Below are positions 53,508-63,300 of a stretch of DNA of 64,000 bases, piece after piece (the stretch's first letter is position 1; each line of letters opens with the position of its first letter). Position numbers and translations under genes: made by a program. The DNA is from an uncultured Pseudomonadota bacterium (GTDB taxonomy: Bacteria > Pseudomonadota > Gammaproteobacteria > Methylococcales > Methylomonadaceae): assembly GCA_903889445.1 (NCBI GenBank), contig CAISXF010000005.1, positions 62,001-126,000 of the forward strand, in the 5' to 3' direction. Under the pieces are notes generated by a model. It saw only the letters and a list, made by a program, of their open reading frames with translations. It did no database searches and was not told the origin of the DNA.

Positions 53508-55778
53508 ATGTCTGAAAGTTATTTACTTGAGCGCGATCCCATTTTTGATGCGCTAAAAATTCCGCCAAATTCGATTCACTCTGAACAATCTGTTTTAGGG
53601 TCATTGATTATTGAAAATGGCGCGTGGGACACGGTTGCCGATAAACTGTCGGAGGTCGATTTTTATCTGCGTTCGCATAAACTTATTTTTCGCATAATTG
53701 CCCAATTAGCGGAACAACAAATTCCGTTTGATATTATTACGCTGTCGGAATCGTTGAAATCGTTGGGACAATTAGACGCAATTGGGGGGTTAGCGTATTT
53801 GATTGTGTTATCGAAAGACACGCCTTGCGCCACGAATGTCGAGGCTTACGCCAATATCGTGCGTGATAAATCGGTGTTGCGGCAATTGATTAGCGCGGGA
53901 ACAACGATTGCAAATTCGGTTTATCAAGTTGAAGGACGCACCACGCAAGATTTACTCGAAACGGCAGAACAGCTGGTTTTTAAAATTGCCGAACAAACCC
54001 AAAAATCCAACGAAGGCGGTTTTATTGGGATTCGGGCGTTGGCGAAAAAAACCATTGAAAAAATTGAATTACTCGCCGAACTCGATGGTTCGATTACGGG
54101 CGCATCAACTGGTTTTGATGATTTGGACGCGCTGACTTCGGGTTTGCAACCGTCGGATTTGGTAATTATTGCGGGTAGACCGTCGATGGGGAAATGTTTT
54201 GGCAAAGGTACGAAGATTTTGCTCTATTCGGGTGAAGTCAAAAATGTCGAAAACATTGAAGTCGGTGATTGTTTAATGGGCGATGATTCTACGCCGCGAC
54301 ACGTTTTATCGTTAGCGCATGGACGTGAAAGGATGTATTGGATTCGCCAAAATAAAGCCATCGATTATCGTGTCAATGAATCACATATTTTATCTTTGAA
54401 ACGAAGTCGCAGCGAAGGCAAGCACCAAAATGGTGATGTGTTAAATTTACCGTTGATGGAGTATTTAAATGCTTCTGAAAAATTCAAATCGAATTATAAA
54501 GGCTACAAAGTCGCCGTCGATTTTGCAGAACAGACGTTGCCACTGAATCCGTATTTTTTGGGTTTGTGGTTGGGCGATGCGAATAACGAAATCGATGTTA
54601 ACGTTTTAGAATTGCTCAATTTAATCGGCAATAAACACATTCCCGAAGCGTTTATTATCAATTCCCGCGCAAACCGTTTGGAATTGTTAGCGGGTTTAAT
54701 GGACAGCGACGGGCATTACGATGCCGCCTGCGGTGGTTACGAAATCACGCAAAACAGTTTTGCGTTAGCCACACAAATTAAATTCTTGTGCGATAGTTTG
54801 GGTTATCGAACTTCGTTGATTGAAAAACAGGCGACAATTGCCGAACTTAATTACGAAAATCCGGTTTATCGGGTGCGTTTTTTTGGCAATGTTGACAAAA
54901 TCCCCGTAAAAATTGAACGCAAAAAAGCCAAGCTGTGGACGTGCAATCGCTCGTGGAATCAAACTGGAATTAGTGTTGAAATTGACGGCGAAGATGAGTA
55001 TTTCGGCTTTGAAATTGACGGAAATAAATTATTTCTGCTTGACGATATGACCGTCGTTCACAACACCACCGTTGCCATGAATATCGCCGAAAACTTCGCC
55101 ATTAAAAATCAAAAACCCGTGGCTATTTTTAGTATGGAAATGCCTGGTGATGCGATTGTGATGCGAATGATGTCGTCGCTCGGCGGCATCGAACAACAAG
55201 CTGTGCGTTCGGGTAAATTGGACGACAATGATTGGCCGCGATTAACGATGGCGTTGACGATGCTGAATAGTACCAAACTATTTATTGACGACAGTGCCGC
55301 GCTTACGCCGAGTGAAATTCGTGCTAGAGCGCGTCGTTTGGCGCGTGAACACGGTCAATTGGGTTTGATTGTGGTGGATTATTTGCAGTTGATGAATTCA
55401 CCTACCAGCGGCGAAAGTCGCGTTCAACAAATTTCTGATATTTCGCGCGGTTTAAAGGCGTTGGCGAAAGAATTAAATGTACCCGTTATTGCGTTGTCGC
55501 AGTTGAATCGTAATTTAGAACAACGCCCTAATAAACGTCCGGTGATGTCGGATTTACGCGATTCAGGCGCAATTGAACAAGACGCGGATTTGATTTTATT
55601 TATTTACCGTGACGAAGTTTACAATGAAAATAGTCCTGACAAAGGCACAGCAGAATTGATTATTGGCAAACAACGAAATGGGCCACTCGGAATGGTTCGT
55701 TTAATGTTCCAAGGGAATTATTCACGCTTTCAAAATTGCGCGAATCCTACCCATTACAATTCTTACAGCAACGAATAA
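53508..55778 (+). CDS. dnaB: Replicative DNA helicase DnaB with in-frame intein
   Basis: Ring helicase of the replisome. The 756-residue precursor contains a 290-residue intein, leaving a 466-residue extein, close to E. coli DnaB. The N-terminal domain has SIHSEQSVLGSLI and the RecA-like domain GFDDLDALTSGLQPSDLVIIAGRPSMGK, split before TTVAMNIAENFA. Later motifs are FSMEMP, IVVDYLQLM, QISDISRGLKALAKEL and the C-terminal DLRDSGAIEQDADLILFIYRD. I use the ATG at 53508 with AAGAGA upstream; the ORF track begins at a TTG nine codons earlier. The unspliced protein cannot bind nucleotide at a broken Walker A. Confidence 0.96.
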   Translation: MSESYLLERDPIFDALKIPPNSIHSEQSVLGSLIIENGAWDTVADKLSEVDFYLRSHKLIFRIIAQLAEQQIPFDIITLSESLKSLGQLDAIGGLAYLIVLSKDTPCATNVEAYANIVRDKSVLRQLISAGTTIANSVYQVEGRTTQDLLETAEQLVFKIAEQTQKSNEGGFIGIRALAKKTIEKIELLAELDGSITGASTGFDDLDALTSGLQPSDLVIIAGRPSMGKCFGKGTKILLYSGEVKNVENIEVGDCLMGDDSTPRHVLSLAHGRERMYWIRQNKAIDYRVNESHILSLKRSRSEGKHQNGDVLNLPLMEYLNASEKFKSNYKGYKVAVDFAEQTLPLNPYFLGLWLGDANNEIDVNVLELLNLIGNKHIPEAFIINSRANRLELLAGLMDSDGHYDAACGGYEITQNSFALATQIKFLCDSLGYRTSLIEKQATIAELNYENPVYRVRFFGNVDKIPVKIERKKAKLWTCNRSWNQTGISVEIDGEDEYFGFEIDGNKLFLLDDMTVVHNTTVAMNIAENFAIKNQKPVAIFSMEMPGDAIVMRMMSSLGGIEQQAVRSGKLDDNDWPRLTMALTMLNSTKLFIDDSAALTPSEIRARARRLAREHGQLGLIVVDYLQLMNSPTSGESRVQQISDISRGLKALAKELNVPVIALSQLNRNLEQRPNKRPVMSDLRDSGAIEQDADLILFIYRDEVYNENSPDKGTAELIIGKQRNGPLGMVRLMFQGNYSRFQNCANPTHYNSYSNE
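54195..55064 (+). mobile_element. DnaB intein with shortened homing endonuclease
   Basis: 290 residues from Cys1 (CFGKGTKILLYSGEVK, block A) to VVHN, followed by extein Thr. Block B has NESHILSL. The endonuclease keeps LGLWLGDANN and LAGLMDSDGHYD, but only about 35 residues separate them instead of roughly 100, so much of the first half is missing. Block F is EYFGFEIDGNKLFLLDD, and the penultimate His is present. Boundaries were confirmed at codon level (TGT 54195-54197; AAC 55062-55064). It probably splices but cannot home. Confidence 0.93.
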
Positions 55779-55810
55779 TTTCCTTAATTTCTAACAACCG
55801 AGTTAAAAAA

Positions 55811-56899
55811 ATGACATTACCTCTTTACGATTATGCGATATTAAACGACGAAGAATGTGACACACGCATCGAGGCAGCGAAAGCGACATTGGGCGACCGT
55901 TGTGTAATTTTATGTCATCATTATCAGCGCAACGAAGTCTTTAAACACGCCGATTTTTCAGGCGATTCCTTAAAATTATCGAAAGATGCCGCCGAATCAA
56001 CCGCCGAATATATCGTGTTTTGTGGCGTGCATTTTATGGCGGAAGTCGCTGATATTTTGTCGCGTCCGAATCAAATTGCGATTTTGCCCGATTTATCCGC
56101 TGGTTGTTCAATGGCGGACATGGCGAATTTGATGAAAGTTAATCAATGTTGGTCTGAACTCGCGCAAGTTTTGGACGTGGAAAACGAAGTCACACCAGTT
56201 ACTTACATCAATTCAGCGGCAGATTTAAAAGCCTTTTGCGGCGAACACGGCGGGATTGTTTGCACATCGTCAAACGCAGAAAAGATTTTGAATTGGAGTT
56301 TTGAACGACGCGAAAAAGTGCTATTTTTCCCAGACCAACATTTGGGACGTAACACCGCACACCGCATGGGCATGAGTTTAGGCGACATGGTTGTGTGGGA
56401 TTTCACCCAACCGATGGGTGGTTTGACCATCGAAGAAATTAAAAACGCCAAACTGATTTTGTGGAATGGTTTTTGTTCGGTGCATCAAATGTTTAAGCCC
56501 GAACATATCGACAATTTTCTTGCGCTGTATCCAGAAACGAAAATTATCGCGCATCCCGAAGCGTCTTTTGAAGTTTGTCAAAAAGCGGATTATGTTGGCT
56601 CGACCGAATTTATTTTGAAAACCATCCGCGCTGCTGAAAATGGCAGTCGCTGGCTCGTGGCGACGGAATTAAATTTGGTTAATCGTTTAAACGAAGAGTG
56701 CCAAGGACAGGGTAAAAATGTGCATTTCATGTCACCGATGTTGTGCATGTGTTCGACGATGTTTAGAACCGATCCGCAGCATTTAGCGTGGGTGTTAGAA
56801 AATTTGGTTGCCGGTCACGTTGTGAATCAAATTTCAGTTCCCGCGAGAGATGTGCTGTTAGCGAAAGAAGCCTTAAATGCCATGTTGACGGTGGTTTAA
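55811..56899 (+). CDS. nadA: Quinolinate synthase
   Basis: 362-residue [4Fe-4S] enzyme condensing iminoaspartate and DHAP to quinolinate for NAD synthesis. It has VILCHHYQRNEVFKHADFSGDS, FCGVHFMAEVADIL, DLSAGCSMADM, the ligand cysteine region and the C-terminal MCSTMFRTDPQHLAWVLE. I start it at MTLPLYDYAI; the ORF track begins 25 codons earlier inside dnaB. It lies 32 bp after dnaB and may share its transcript. Confidence 0.95.
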   Translation: MTLPLYDYAILNDEECDTRIEAAKATLGDRCVILCHHYQRNEVFKHADFSGDSLKLSKDAAESTAEYIVFCGVHFMAEVADILSRPNQIAILPDLSAGCSMADMANLMKVNQCWSELAQVLDVENEVTPVTYINSAADLKAFCGEHGGIVCTSSNAEKILNWSFERREKVLFFPDQHLGRNTAHRMGMSLGDMVVWDFTQPMGGLTIEEIKNAKLILWNGFCSVHQMFKPEHIDNFLALYPETKIIAHPEASFEVCQKADYVGSTEFILKTIRAAENGSRWLVATELNLVNRLNEECQGQGKNVHFMSPMLCMCSTMFRTDPQHLAWVLENLVAGHVVNQISVPARDVLLAKEALNAMLTVV

Positions 56900-56910
56900 G
56901 TTCAATAAAC

Positions 56911-56934
56911 AACCACCTGCTCAAGCTGGTGGTT
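56911..56934. terminator. Hairpin between convergent nadA and UDG genes
   Basis: AACCACC-TGC-TCAA-GCT-GGTGGTT folds well but has no clean T-run. It overlaps the last codons of the UDG gene. Confidence 0.5.
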
Positions 56935-57568
56935 CGCATAAAAGAGGCAAAATCGTTTCAAAAACAGCATTGAAACTTTCTTTTGTGAGGCGTTTTGTAT
57001 TCACGTTATAACGGCTAGTGTGGTACGAATTGACTAAAAAATGTCCGTTTGGTAGTTCGTGTTTGACGTTATGGGCAAATTTCGCGCTGGATAATTTCAA
57101 GTCGTAGGTTTTTAAAACCGCTTGATGCGCGATTAGACCGAGCGTCAAAATCACTGCGTTATCGGGCAACGTTTGTAATTCTGCCGCGAGAAATGAATTG
57201 CAAACATTGATTTCGTCACCCGTCGGTTTGTTTTGTGGCGGTAAACATTTTACGGCGTTGGTAATGCGGGCATTTTTCAACATCAAACCATCGTTTAACG
57301 ATTCCGAAGTCGGACGATTACTAAACCCAAATTCATGCAACGCTTCATATAGAAAAAGCCCCGCATAATCGCCTGTAAAAGGTCGTCCCGTGGCATTTGC
57401 ACCGTGCATTCCTGGGGCTAATCCGACAATCAATAATTTTGCATTTTTATCGCCAAATGGCGCGACAGGCTTGCAATGATACGTCGGATTTTTTTCTTTT
57501 ACATCGCACAAAAATGCCGCCAGACGCGGACATTTTTGGCAATTCACATCAAAATAATCTGCGTGCAT
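56921..57568 (-). CDS. Family 4/5-type uracil-DNA glycosylase
   Basis: 215-residue [4Fe-4S] UDG removing uracil or deaminated bases from DNA. Cluster cysteines: CQKCPRL at the N-terminus and AVKCLPPQNKPTGDEINVC. Motif A is GLAPGMHGANATGRPFTGDYAG, resembling the UDGb (family 5) type. The C-terminal motif is YHTSRYN, where family 5 members usually have HPS. It starts one base after the flavoprotein gene stop and is the last gene of the gltB transcript. Confidence 0.88.
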   Translation of the reverse strand: MHADYFDVNCQKCPRLAAFLCDVKEKNPTYHCKPVAPFGDKNAKLLIVGLAPGMHGANATGRPFTGDYAGLFLYEALHEFGFSNRPTSESLNDGLMLKNARITNAVKCLPPQNKPTGDEINVCNSFLAAELQTLPDNAVILTLGLIAHQAVLKTYDLKLSSAKFAHNVKHELPNGHFLVNSYHTSRYNVNTKRLTKESFNAVFETILPLLCEPPA

Positions 57569-59275
57569 TTAGTACACGTCACGAACGTAACGTTTATCTT
57601 TTTTCAGTTGATTAACGTAGTCGATGGCTTGTTGTTCAGATTTATTTCCGTGCGTGGCAATGACATCGTGCAAGGCTTTATCAACATCTTTCGCCATGCG
57701 ATACGCATCGCCACAAACGAAGAAATAACCGCCTTGTTCAAGCCACGCGAATAATTCTGCGCCGTGTTCGCGCATTTTGTCTTGAACGTAGATTTTTTCT
57801 TCTTGGTCACGCGAAAAGGCTAAATCCAAACGATTTAACAAACCGCTGTTGCCCATTTTCTCCAATTCATCGCGGTAAATAAAATCAGTTGCCGCGTTGC
57901 GATCACCGAAAAATAACCAGTTTTTACCTTTCGCGCCACGAGTTTGGCGTTCTTGTAAAAATGCACGGAATGGCGCGATTCCCGTTCCAGGGCCAACCAT
58001 TATTATTGGCAAATCATTGTTGTCTGGCACACGGAAAACTTTGTTTGGCGTGAAGAAACAACGAATTTCTGTCGTTTCGTCGGTCAAATCAGCCAAAAAT
58101 GTTGAACAAACGCCTTTGTGTGGACGTTCAAACGAATCGTAACGCACGCTCGCCACAGTCAAATGCACGGTTTCAGGATTGGCTTTGCCGCTCGATGAAA
58201 TGGAATAAGCGCGATGTTGTAACGGTTTTAATAACGCCATAAATTCTGCCGCTGAAAATTCAGCGGTTGGATTTTGTAACAACAAATCTAAAGTGTCACG
58301 TCCCCACAAATAATCGCTTAACGTTTCTTTATCGTTTGCCAAAAGTAACCCGTTTAATTCTTGATTACCAGAGCGCATGGCGATTTCTTGCAACAATTCT
58401 TTGCTTGGTGATTTGATTTCAAGCTGTGTGCGTAGCTTGTCTTCATATTCTGAGCCGAAACAGTTAATGGCTTTTAAAATACTTTCAACCAATTCGGGGC
58501 AATTTGTTGGTACAACGCAAAGTGCATCGCCTGCTTCATAACTCAAGCCCGAACCCGCGATTGAAATTTCATAATGACGGGTTTCTTTTGACGAATTTTC
58601 AGCCGTCAATAAACGATTCACCAACAATTTCGCGGGGAATGGATTTTTGCGGTTGAATTGCGACTTTTCGTCGTCGTCTTCAGAAACGATTGCGATAATT
58701 GCGTCGCTACCTGCTAACGCAGGAATCACTGAGTGCATCCATTCTTCGGCAGGTTCTTCAAATTCCACGTCGCAATCAACGCGCGTTTGCAAACGGGTTG
58801 CGCCGAGTTCTGCTAAACGGTTGTCCCAATCAATTCCTGCTTGGCAGAATAAATCGTAACTGGTGTCGCCTAACGCTAAAACCGCAAATTGCAAGTTTTC
58901 TAATTTCGCCATCGAATCCGCTTGAACCGCAGACCACAACATTTGTGCGTTGTCTGGCATTTCGCCTTCGCCGTAAGTGCTGGTGACGATGAGCAAGGTT
59001 TCCATTTTTGCCAGCGCGTCGGCATCGATTTCGTCCATGCTTTTGATGACAGGATTTAAACCGTGTGCTTTGGCGACTTTTACGGCATCACGCGCAACCG
59101 ATTCGGCTGTGCCAGTTTGTGAACCGTACAAAATATGGATGGTGCAAGCCGTTTGTGCGTTGCCGCTATTTTGCACAAGTTGCGAATGCAAGCCAGCGAA
59201 AAATCCGCCGAGCCATGCACGTTGATTGTCGCTGTAAGGTGCGTCGTTTGGAAGTTGGTGTGTTTTCATATTCAT
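57569..59275 (-). CDS. cysJ: Sulfite reductase flavoprotein alpha-component-like diflavin reductase
   Basis: 568-residue diflavin protein. The N-terminal flavodoxin domain has ILYGSQTGTAESVARD, TSTYGEGEMPDNA and LALGDTSYDLFCQAG. The FAD-binding domain has HRAYSISSSG and the NADPH domain MVGPGTGIAPFRAFLQERQ, FGDRNAATDFIYRDEL and the C-terminal YVRDVY. This fits CysJ, which supplies electrons to the sulfite reductase hemoprotein CysI; cysI is not in the window, so another acceptor is possible. It lies 15 bp after the Mrr-like gene. Confidence 0.88.
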   Translation of the reverse strand: MNMKTHQLPNDAPYSDNQRAWLGGFFAGLHSQLVQNSGNAQTACTIHILYGSQTGTAESVARDAVKVAKAHGLNPVIKSMDEIDADALAKMETLLIVTSTYGEGEMPDNAQMLWSAVQADSMAKLENLQFAVLALGDTSYDLFCQAGIDWDNRLAELGATRLQTRVDCDVEFEEPAEEWMHSVIPALAGSDAIIAIVSEDDDEKSQFNRKNPFPAKLLVNRLLTAENSSKETRHYEISIAGSGLSYEAGDALCVVPTNCPELVESILKAINCFGSEYEDKLRTQLEIKSPSKELLQEIAMRSGNQELNGLLLANDKETLSDYLWGRDTLDLLLQNPTAEFSAAEFMALLKPLQHRAYSISSSGKANPETVHLTVASVRYDSFERPHKGVCSTFLADLTDETTEIRCFFTPNKVFRVPDNNDLPIIMVGPGTGIAPFRAFLQERQTRGAKGKNWLFFGDRNAATDFIYRDELEKMGNSGLLNRLDLAFSRDQEEKIYVQDKMREHGAELFAWLEQGGYFFVCGDAYRMAKDVDKALHDVIATHGNKSEQQAIDYVNQLKKDKRYVRDVY

Positions 59276-59290
59276 TGGATATTTAAATTA

Positions 59291-60349
59291 TTATTCAGTT
59301 TCTACAAGTCCCAATTCTTCAGCAAAATCGGGCAATTCCGAATAATGCAAAAGAAAAACACCCGTAGCATTAGCCAATTTTTTAGCCGAAGCCGTGAATG
59401 TCGAATTAGTTACCACAGCGGCAACGTGCGCTTGCTCAAAAGCCTTTCCTGCAATGATTTCTTGAACCGCACTATTTCCAACTGGTTGCGAGTATTTTTT
59501 AACCTGAAAAACAGCTTTCACATTTTCGTAAGTCGCAATAACGTCAATGCCTTGGTCGCCGCTTGCTTGTGTGACGCGAGCTGTCCAACCACTTTGATTC
59601 AAAAGGTCGGCGCATTGATGTTCAAAATCTATCGGACTAACGTCATCTAAATTTTTAACTTTCGACGGCGTTTTGTCTTCATAATCAAAAATTAAATCTA
59701 CAACAATTTTCCAAACTAAATCTTCTTTGTTATAAGGAATATCAATTTTTGTTTTGATAGTTTTATCAAAAAAATAATTAAGTTCTTTTATAAAAGCTGA
59801 CACATCTTCGTTGCCATAATCATCAACACGAACAAGCTGCTTTTTCTTTAATAACAACTTATCTAAATATGGTTTAACCAGAGGTGGTATTTTTGCTGAA
59901 ATCTTTTCAGTAAGAACAGCATCATCTTTCTTTGCTTGTTCATGGGCAACAATACGGGCTTCAGCCGTAGCATCCCCTGAATCAACTCTAGCTTTTTCTT
60001 TAGCTAAATCAGCAGCGACTATAATCTCCCAACGCTTATCCTTGTTTTCTGCTCCACTCAAGCGTGCAAGTTCAGCATCTAGCTCTTTTTCAATAAGAAA
60101 AATTTTAGCTTTAAGCTCGGTTTGAATTAGGGAAATTTCATTATGGGCAGCAATACGGGCTTTAGCTGTAGTATCCCCTGAATCAACTCTAGCTTTTTCT
60201 TTAGCTAAATCAGCAGCGATTAAAAGCTCCCCTCGCTTACTCTTATTTTCTGCTCCACTAAAGCGTGCAAGTTCAGCATCTAGCTCTTTTTCAATAAGAA
60301 GAATTTTAGCTTTAAGCTCGGTTTGAATTCGGGAAATTTCATTGCTCAT
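59291..60349 (-). CDS. Mrr-like restriction endonuclease with tandem coiled-coil repeats
   Basis: 352 residues. The N-terminal 137 residues are two 67-residue repeats (KAKILLIEKELDAELARFSG ... AADLAKEKARVDSGD), Lys/Glu/Ala-rich and probably coiled coil. The C-terminal Mrr-type nuclease domain (about 225-340) has DFEHQCADLLNQSGW, the D of SGDQGIDVIA, and QVKKYSQPVGNSAVQEI (Q-x-K). It should cut DNA, perhaps methylated. It overlaps gltB by ATGA and splits the gltB-cysJ neighbourhood, so it looks inserted. Confidence 0.85.
   Translation of the reverse strand: MSNEISRIQTELKAKILLIEKELDAELARFSGAENKSKRGELLIAADLAKEKARVDSGDTTAKARIAAHNEISLIQTELKAKIFLIEKELDAELARLSGAENKDKRWEIIVAADLAKEKARVDSGDATAEARIVAHEQAKKDDAVLTEKISAKIPPLVKPYLDKLLLKKKQLVRVDDYGNEDVSAFIKELNYFFDKTIKTKIDIPYNKEDLVWKIVVDLIFDYEDKTPSKVKNLDDVSPIDFEHQCADLLNQSGWTARVTQASGDQGIDVIATYENVKAVFQVKKYSQPVGNSAVQEIIAGKAFEQAHVAAVVTNSTFTASAKKLANATGVFLLHYSELPDFAEELGLVETE
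59939..60340. repeat. 201-bp direct tandem repeat in the Mrr-like gene
   Basis: Two adjacent 201-bp (67-codon) units are nearly identical in DNA, for example AGCTTTAAGCTCGGTTTGAA in both. High identity suggests a recent duplication that keeps the frame. Confidence 0.93.
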
Positions 60350-63300
60350 AATGCACTCAACCCATCTTGTGCCAATTCCAGCCCAACCAAACTCGCCAAA
60401 TGTTTCTCAACAGGCGTAATGTCAGCCAGCGCGGCACGATTAACATGACTTTGCTCAATAATCCAAACCGTCGAACCCATCGAGTTAATACTTTGCACCG
60501 AACGATTCGTTAACGCCGTTTTGTAATCATTCAACCGTTTATCCGCCAGCAACGCCGCAATTTCGTCAGCGTTATAACTGCTGTAGGCTTCACGAGTGGT
60601 TTTGACCAACGCATCTTGTAATTTGCGCGGACGTTCCAGAATCAATTTTTTCGCCGCTTTTTCGATGTGAGCCGACGTGCGTTGTGATTCTGGCGCAGTT
60701 TTGAGCATTTCAGTTGCGACCACTTGCGCTTTATCAAACACCGCAAAACTGTTAATCAAATCGAATGCTAACGCGCTGTCAATTTCGCCAAACGCTGGAA
60801 TCGCGCCATTAAACAAGGGTTGCGCGGATTGATAGGTTTTTTTAACTTGTGCGATTTGCGTTTGCGCCAATTCAACCGCCAATTCTTCAATCATTTCTTT
60901 GGCATCCATCGACGCTTTTAAATAACTGGCAGTTTGCGTTTTGTACAACCACAACGGCGTTGCAAATTTGAAATGTTGACGTTCATTCGCCCAATTCGCC
61001 AACAGATTTCGCGCTTTGCTTGAATTCGCATATTCGGCGTGTTGTTCGAGCATGTGCAACACGATTTTTTCGTGTGCATCGTCTTCGGTTAAATCGTGTA
61101 ATTCCACAGACGTTTTGTCGTACAACGCGGCAAGTTTATTTTCTGGGTCATATTGGTAAGCGTTACCGCCTGACATACCGTTGCAGAAACCTTTACCAAA
61201 TCCGCCGATATTTAACACCACGCCATTGGTCATGTATTCGCAACCAAAATCGCCAACACCTTCGACAACCGCCATCGCGCCTGAATTTCGCACTGCAAAA
61301 CGGTCGCCCGCTTCGCCGTTGATAAACGATTTTCCACCTGTCGCGCCAAACAAGGCGAAGTTGCCGATTAAGACATTATTGCCTTGCGTTTTGATGCCGC
61401 CGCCTGGTGATTCAACGACTAACACGCCGCCGCTCATTGACTTGCCCACGCCGTCGTTCGCCGTGCCTAAATGATGTAAAAGCATTCCGTCATTTAAAAA
61501 TGCGCCATAACTTTGACCAGCCGAACCATTTGTATCAATTTCAATCGTCTCAGGTGCTAAATAACGCCGACCATTTTCCGCCGTATAAATAAATAGCGCG
61601 TCGCCTTTGAATTCATAATTCAAAATGCGTTCAATATCAATCGCAATCTGACCGCCAACGGTTTTGTCGTTGTTGTTAAGTTTGAAATTGTCGCCGTCAA
61701 TAATCAATTGTTCCGTTTTACCATCTTCAAAAAATGATTTCACGCGCTGCAAAAGCTCGTCGTCAATTTTAAAATTCGCTTCCAAATAAATCGGTTTTTC
61801 GATTTTAACTTCTTCAACTTGACGCAACATTTTGGTTAAATTCAATTGCCCAATCATGCAAGAATGGTCGATTAAATGGAGCAAATCAGTTTTGCCGCGA
61901 ATATCACGCAAATTTTTATAACCAAGCGAGGCGAGTAATTCCCGAACTTCGTGCGCGACGTTCATAAAATACTGCGCCAAAACACGCGGATCGCCTTTGA
62001 ATTCTTCGTGCGAAGTCGTCAAACCTGCGGGACATTTGATGTTGCAATTTTTTGCCATCACGCAACGCAACATCATCAACGCCGTCGTGCCGAATTCAAA
62101 TGAATCTGCACCCAAAATCGCTGATTTCACCACGTCCAAACCGCTTTGATGTGCGCCAGAACCACGCAAAATTACTTTGTCGCGCAAACCATTTAACGAC
62201 AACGCTTGATGCACTTCGGCGATGCCAATTTCAGGCGAACGTCCCGCGTGTTTCAAACTTGTAACCGCTGCTGCGCCCGTTCCGCCCGTGTTTCCTGCGA
62301 CGTTGATAACATCTGCGCCCGCTTTCGCCACGCCAACTGCAATTGTGCCAATGCCTTCTGACGAAACCAATTTTACGCCCACTTTCACGCGAGCCGCTTT
62401 GGCATCGTGAATCAATTGCCCTAAATCTTCAATCGAATAAGTGTCGTGATGCGGCGGCGGGCTGACGAGTTCGACTTTCGGTGTGCCGCCACGCAATGCC
62501 GCGATTTCTACCGACACTTTCATGGCGGGCAATTGTCCGCCTTCACCAGGTTTTGCACCTTGGGCGATTTTAATTTCGATTTCTTCAATCGTGGGGTCGG
62601 CTAAATAACCCGTCCAAACGCCAAAACGTCCTGACGCAAATTGTTTAATTTTGCTGGAACGAATGCTATTGAAACGGCTGGAATGTTCGCCGCCTTCGCC
62701 CGAATTACTGGATGCGCCGACGATATTTGTGCCTTGTGCAACGGCTTCGTGCGCCTCGGCTAATAATGCGCCGTGACTCATTGCGCCTGATGCTAACGTT
62801 TTCGTAATTTCATGCGCGGGCTGAACGTCAGCTAATGGAATCGACAATCTTGCCGTTTCAATCGTGTTCAAATAATCAAACAACAAACTGCCCGCTGGCA
62901 CATTCGCGACCATCAAAGAATCCGCCGCCACATTCAACGTGCAAGACACTAAATGAAAATCTTGCACAAAACGTTTTTGAAAATGCGTTGTTAAGTTTTG
63001 CAAACGCACTTGCGTGTTATTTTCCGTGAAAGTGATTTTGAACACGTTGTCAGAATTGACCACTGACAAACCACGAATTAAATAATTGACGTTGCCGCGC
63101 AGATTTTGATTGCCCAAAATTTTGTCGAAATCGTCAACGCTTTCAGCCCGCAAAACATCCGCAGGAAAATCCATAATGTCGCGCAATGCCGCTGGTCGCG
63201 CATCGCGTTCTTCGTAGAGATTTTTCGCAAAACTACGATACGCTGGCGTGATTCCCGCATTATCAATTTGTTCGGGCGAACGTTTTTCATAACCCAAATC

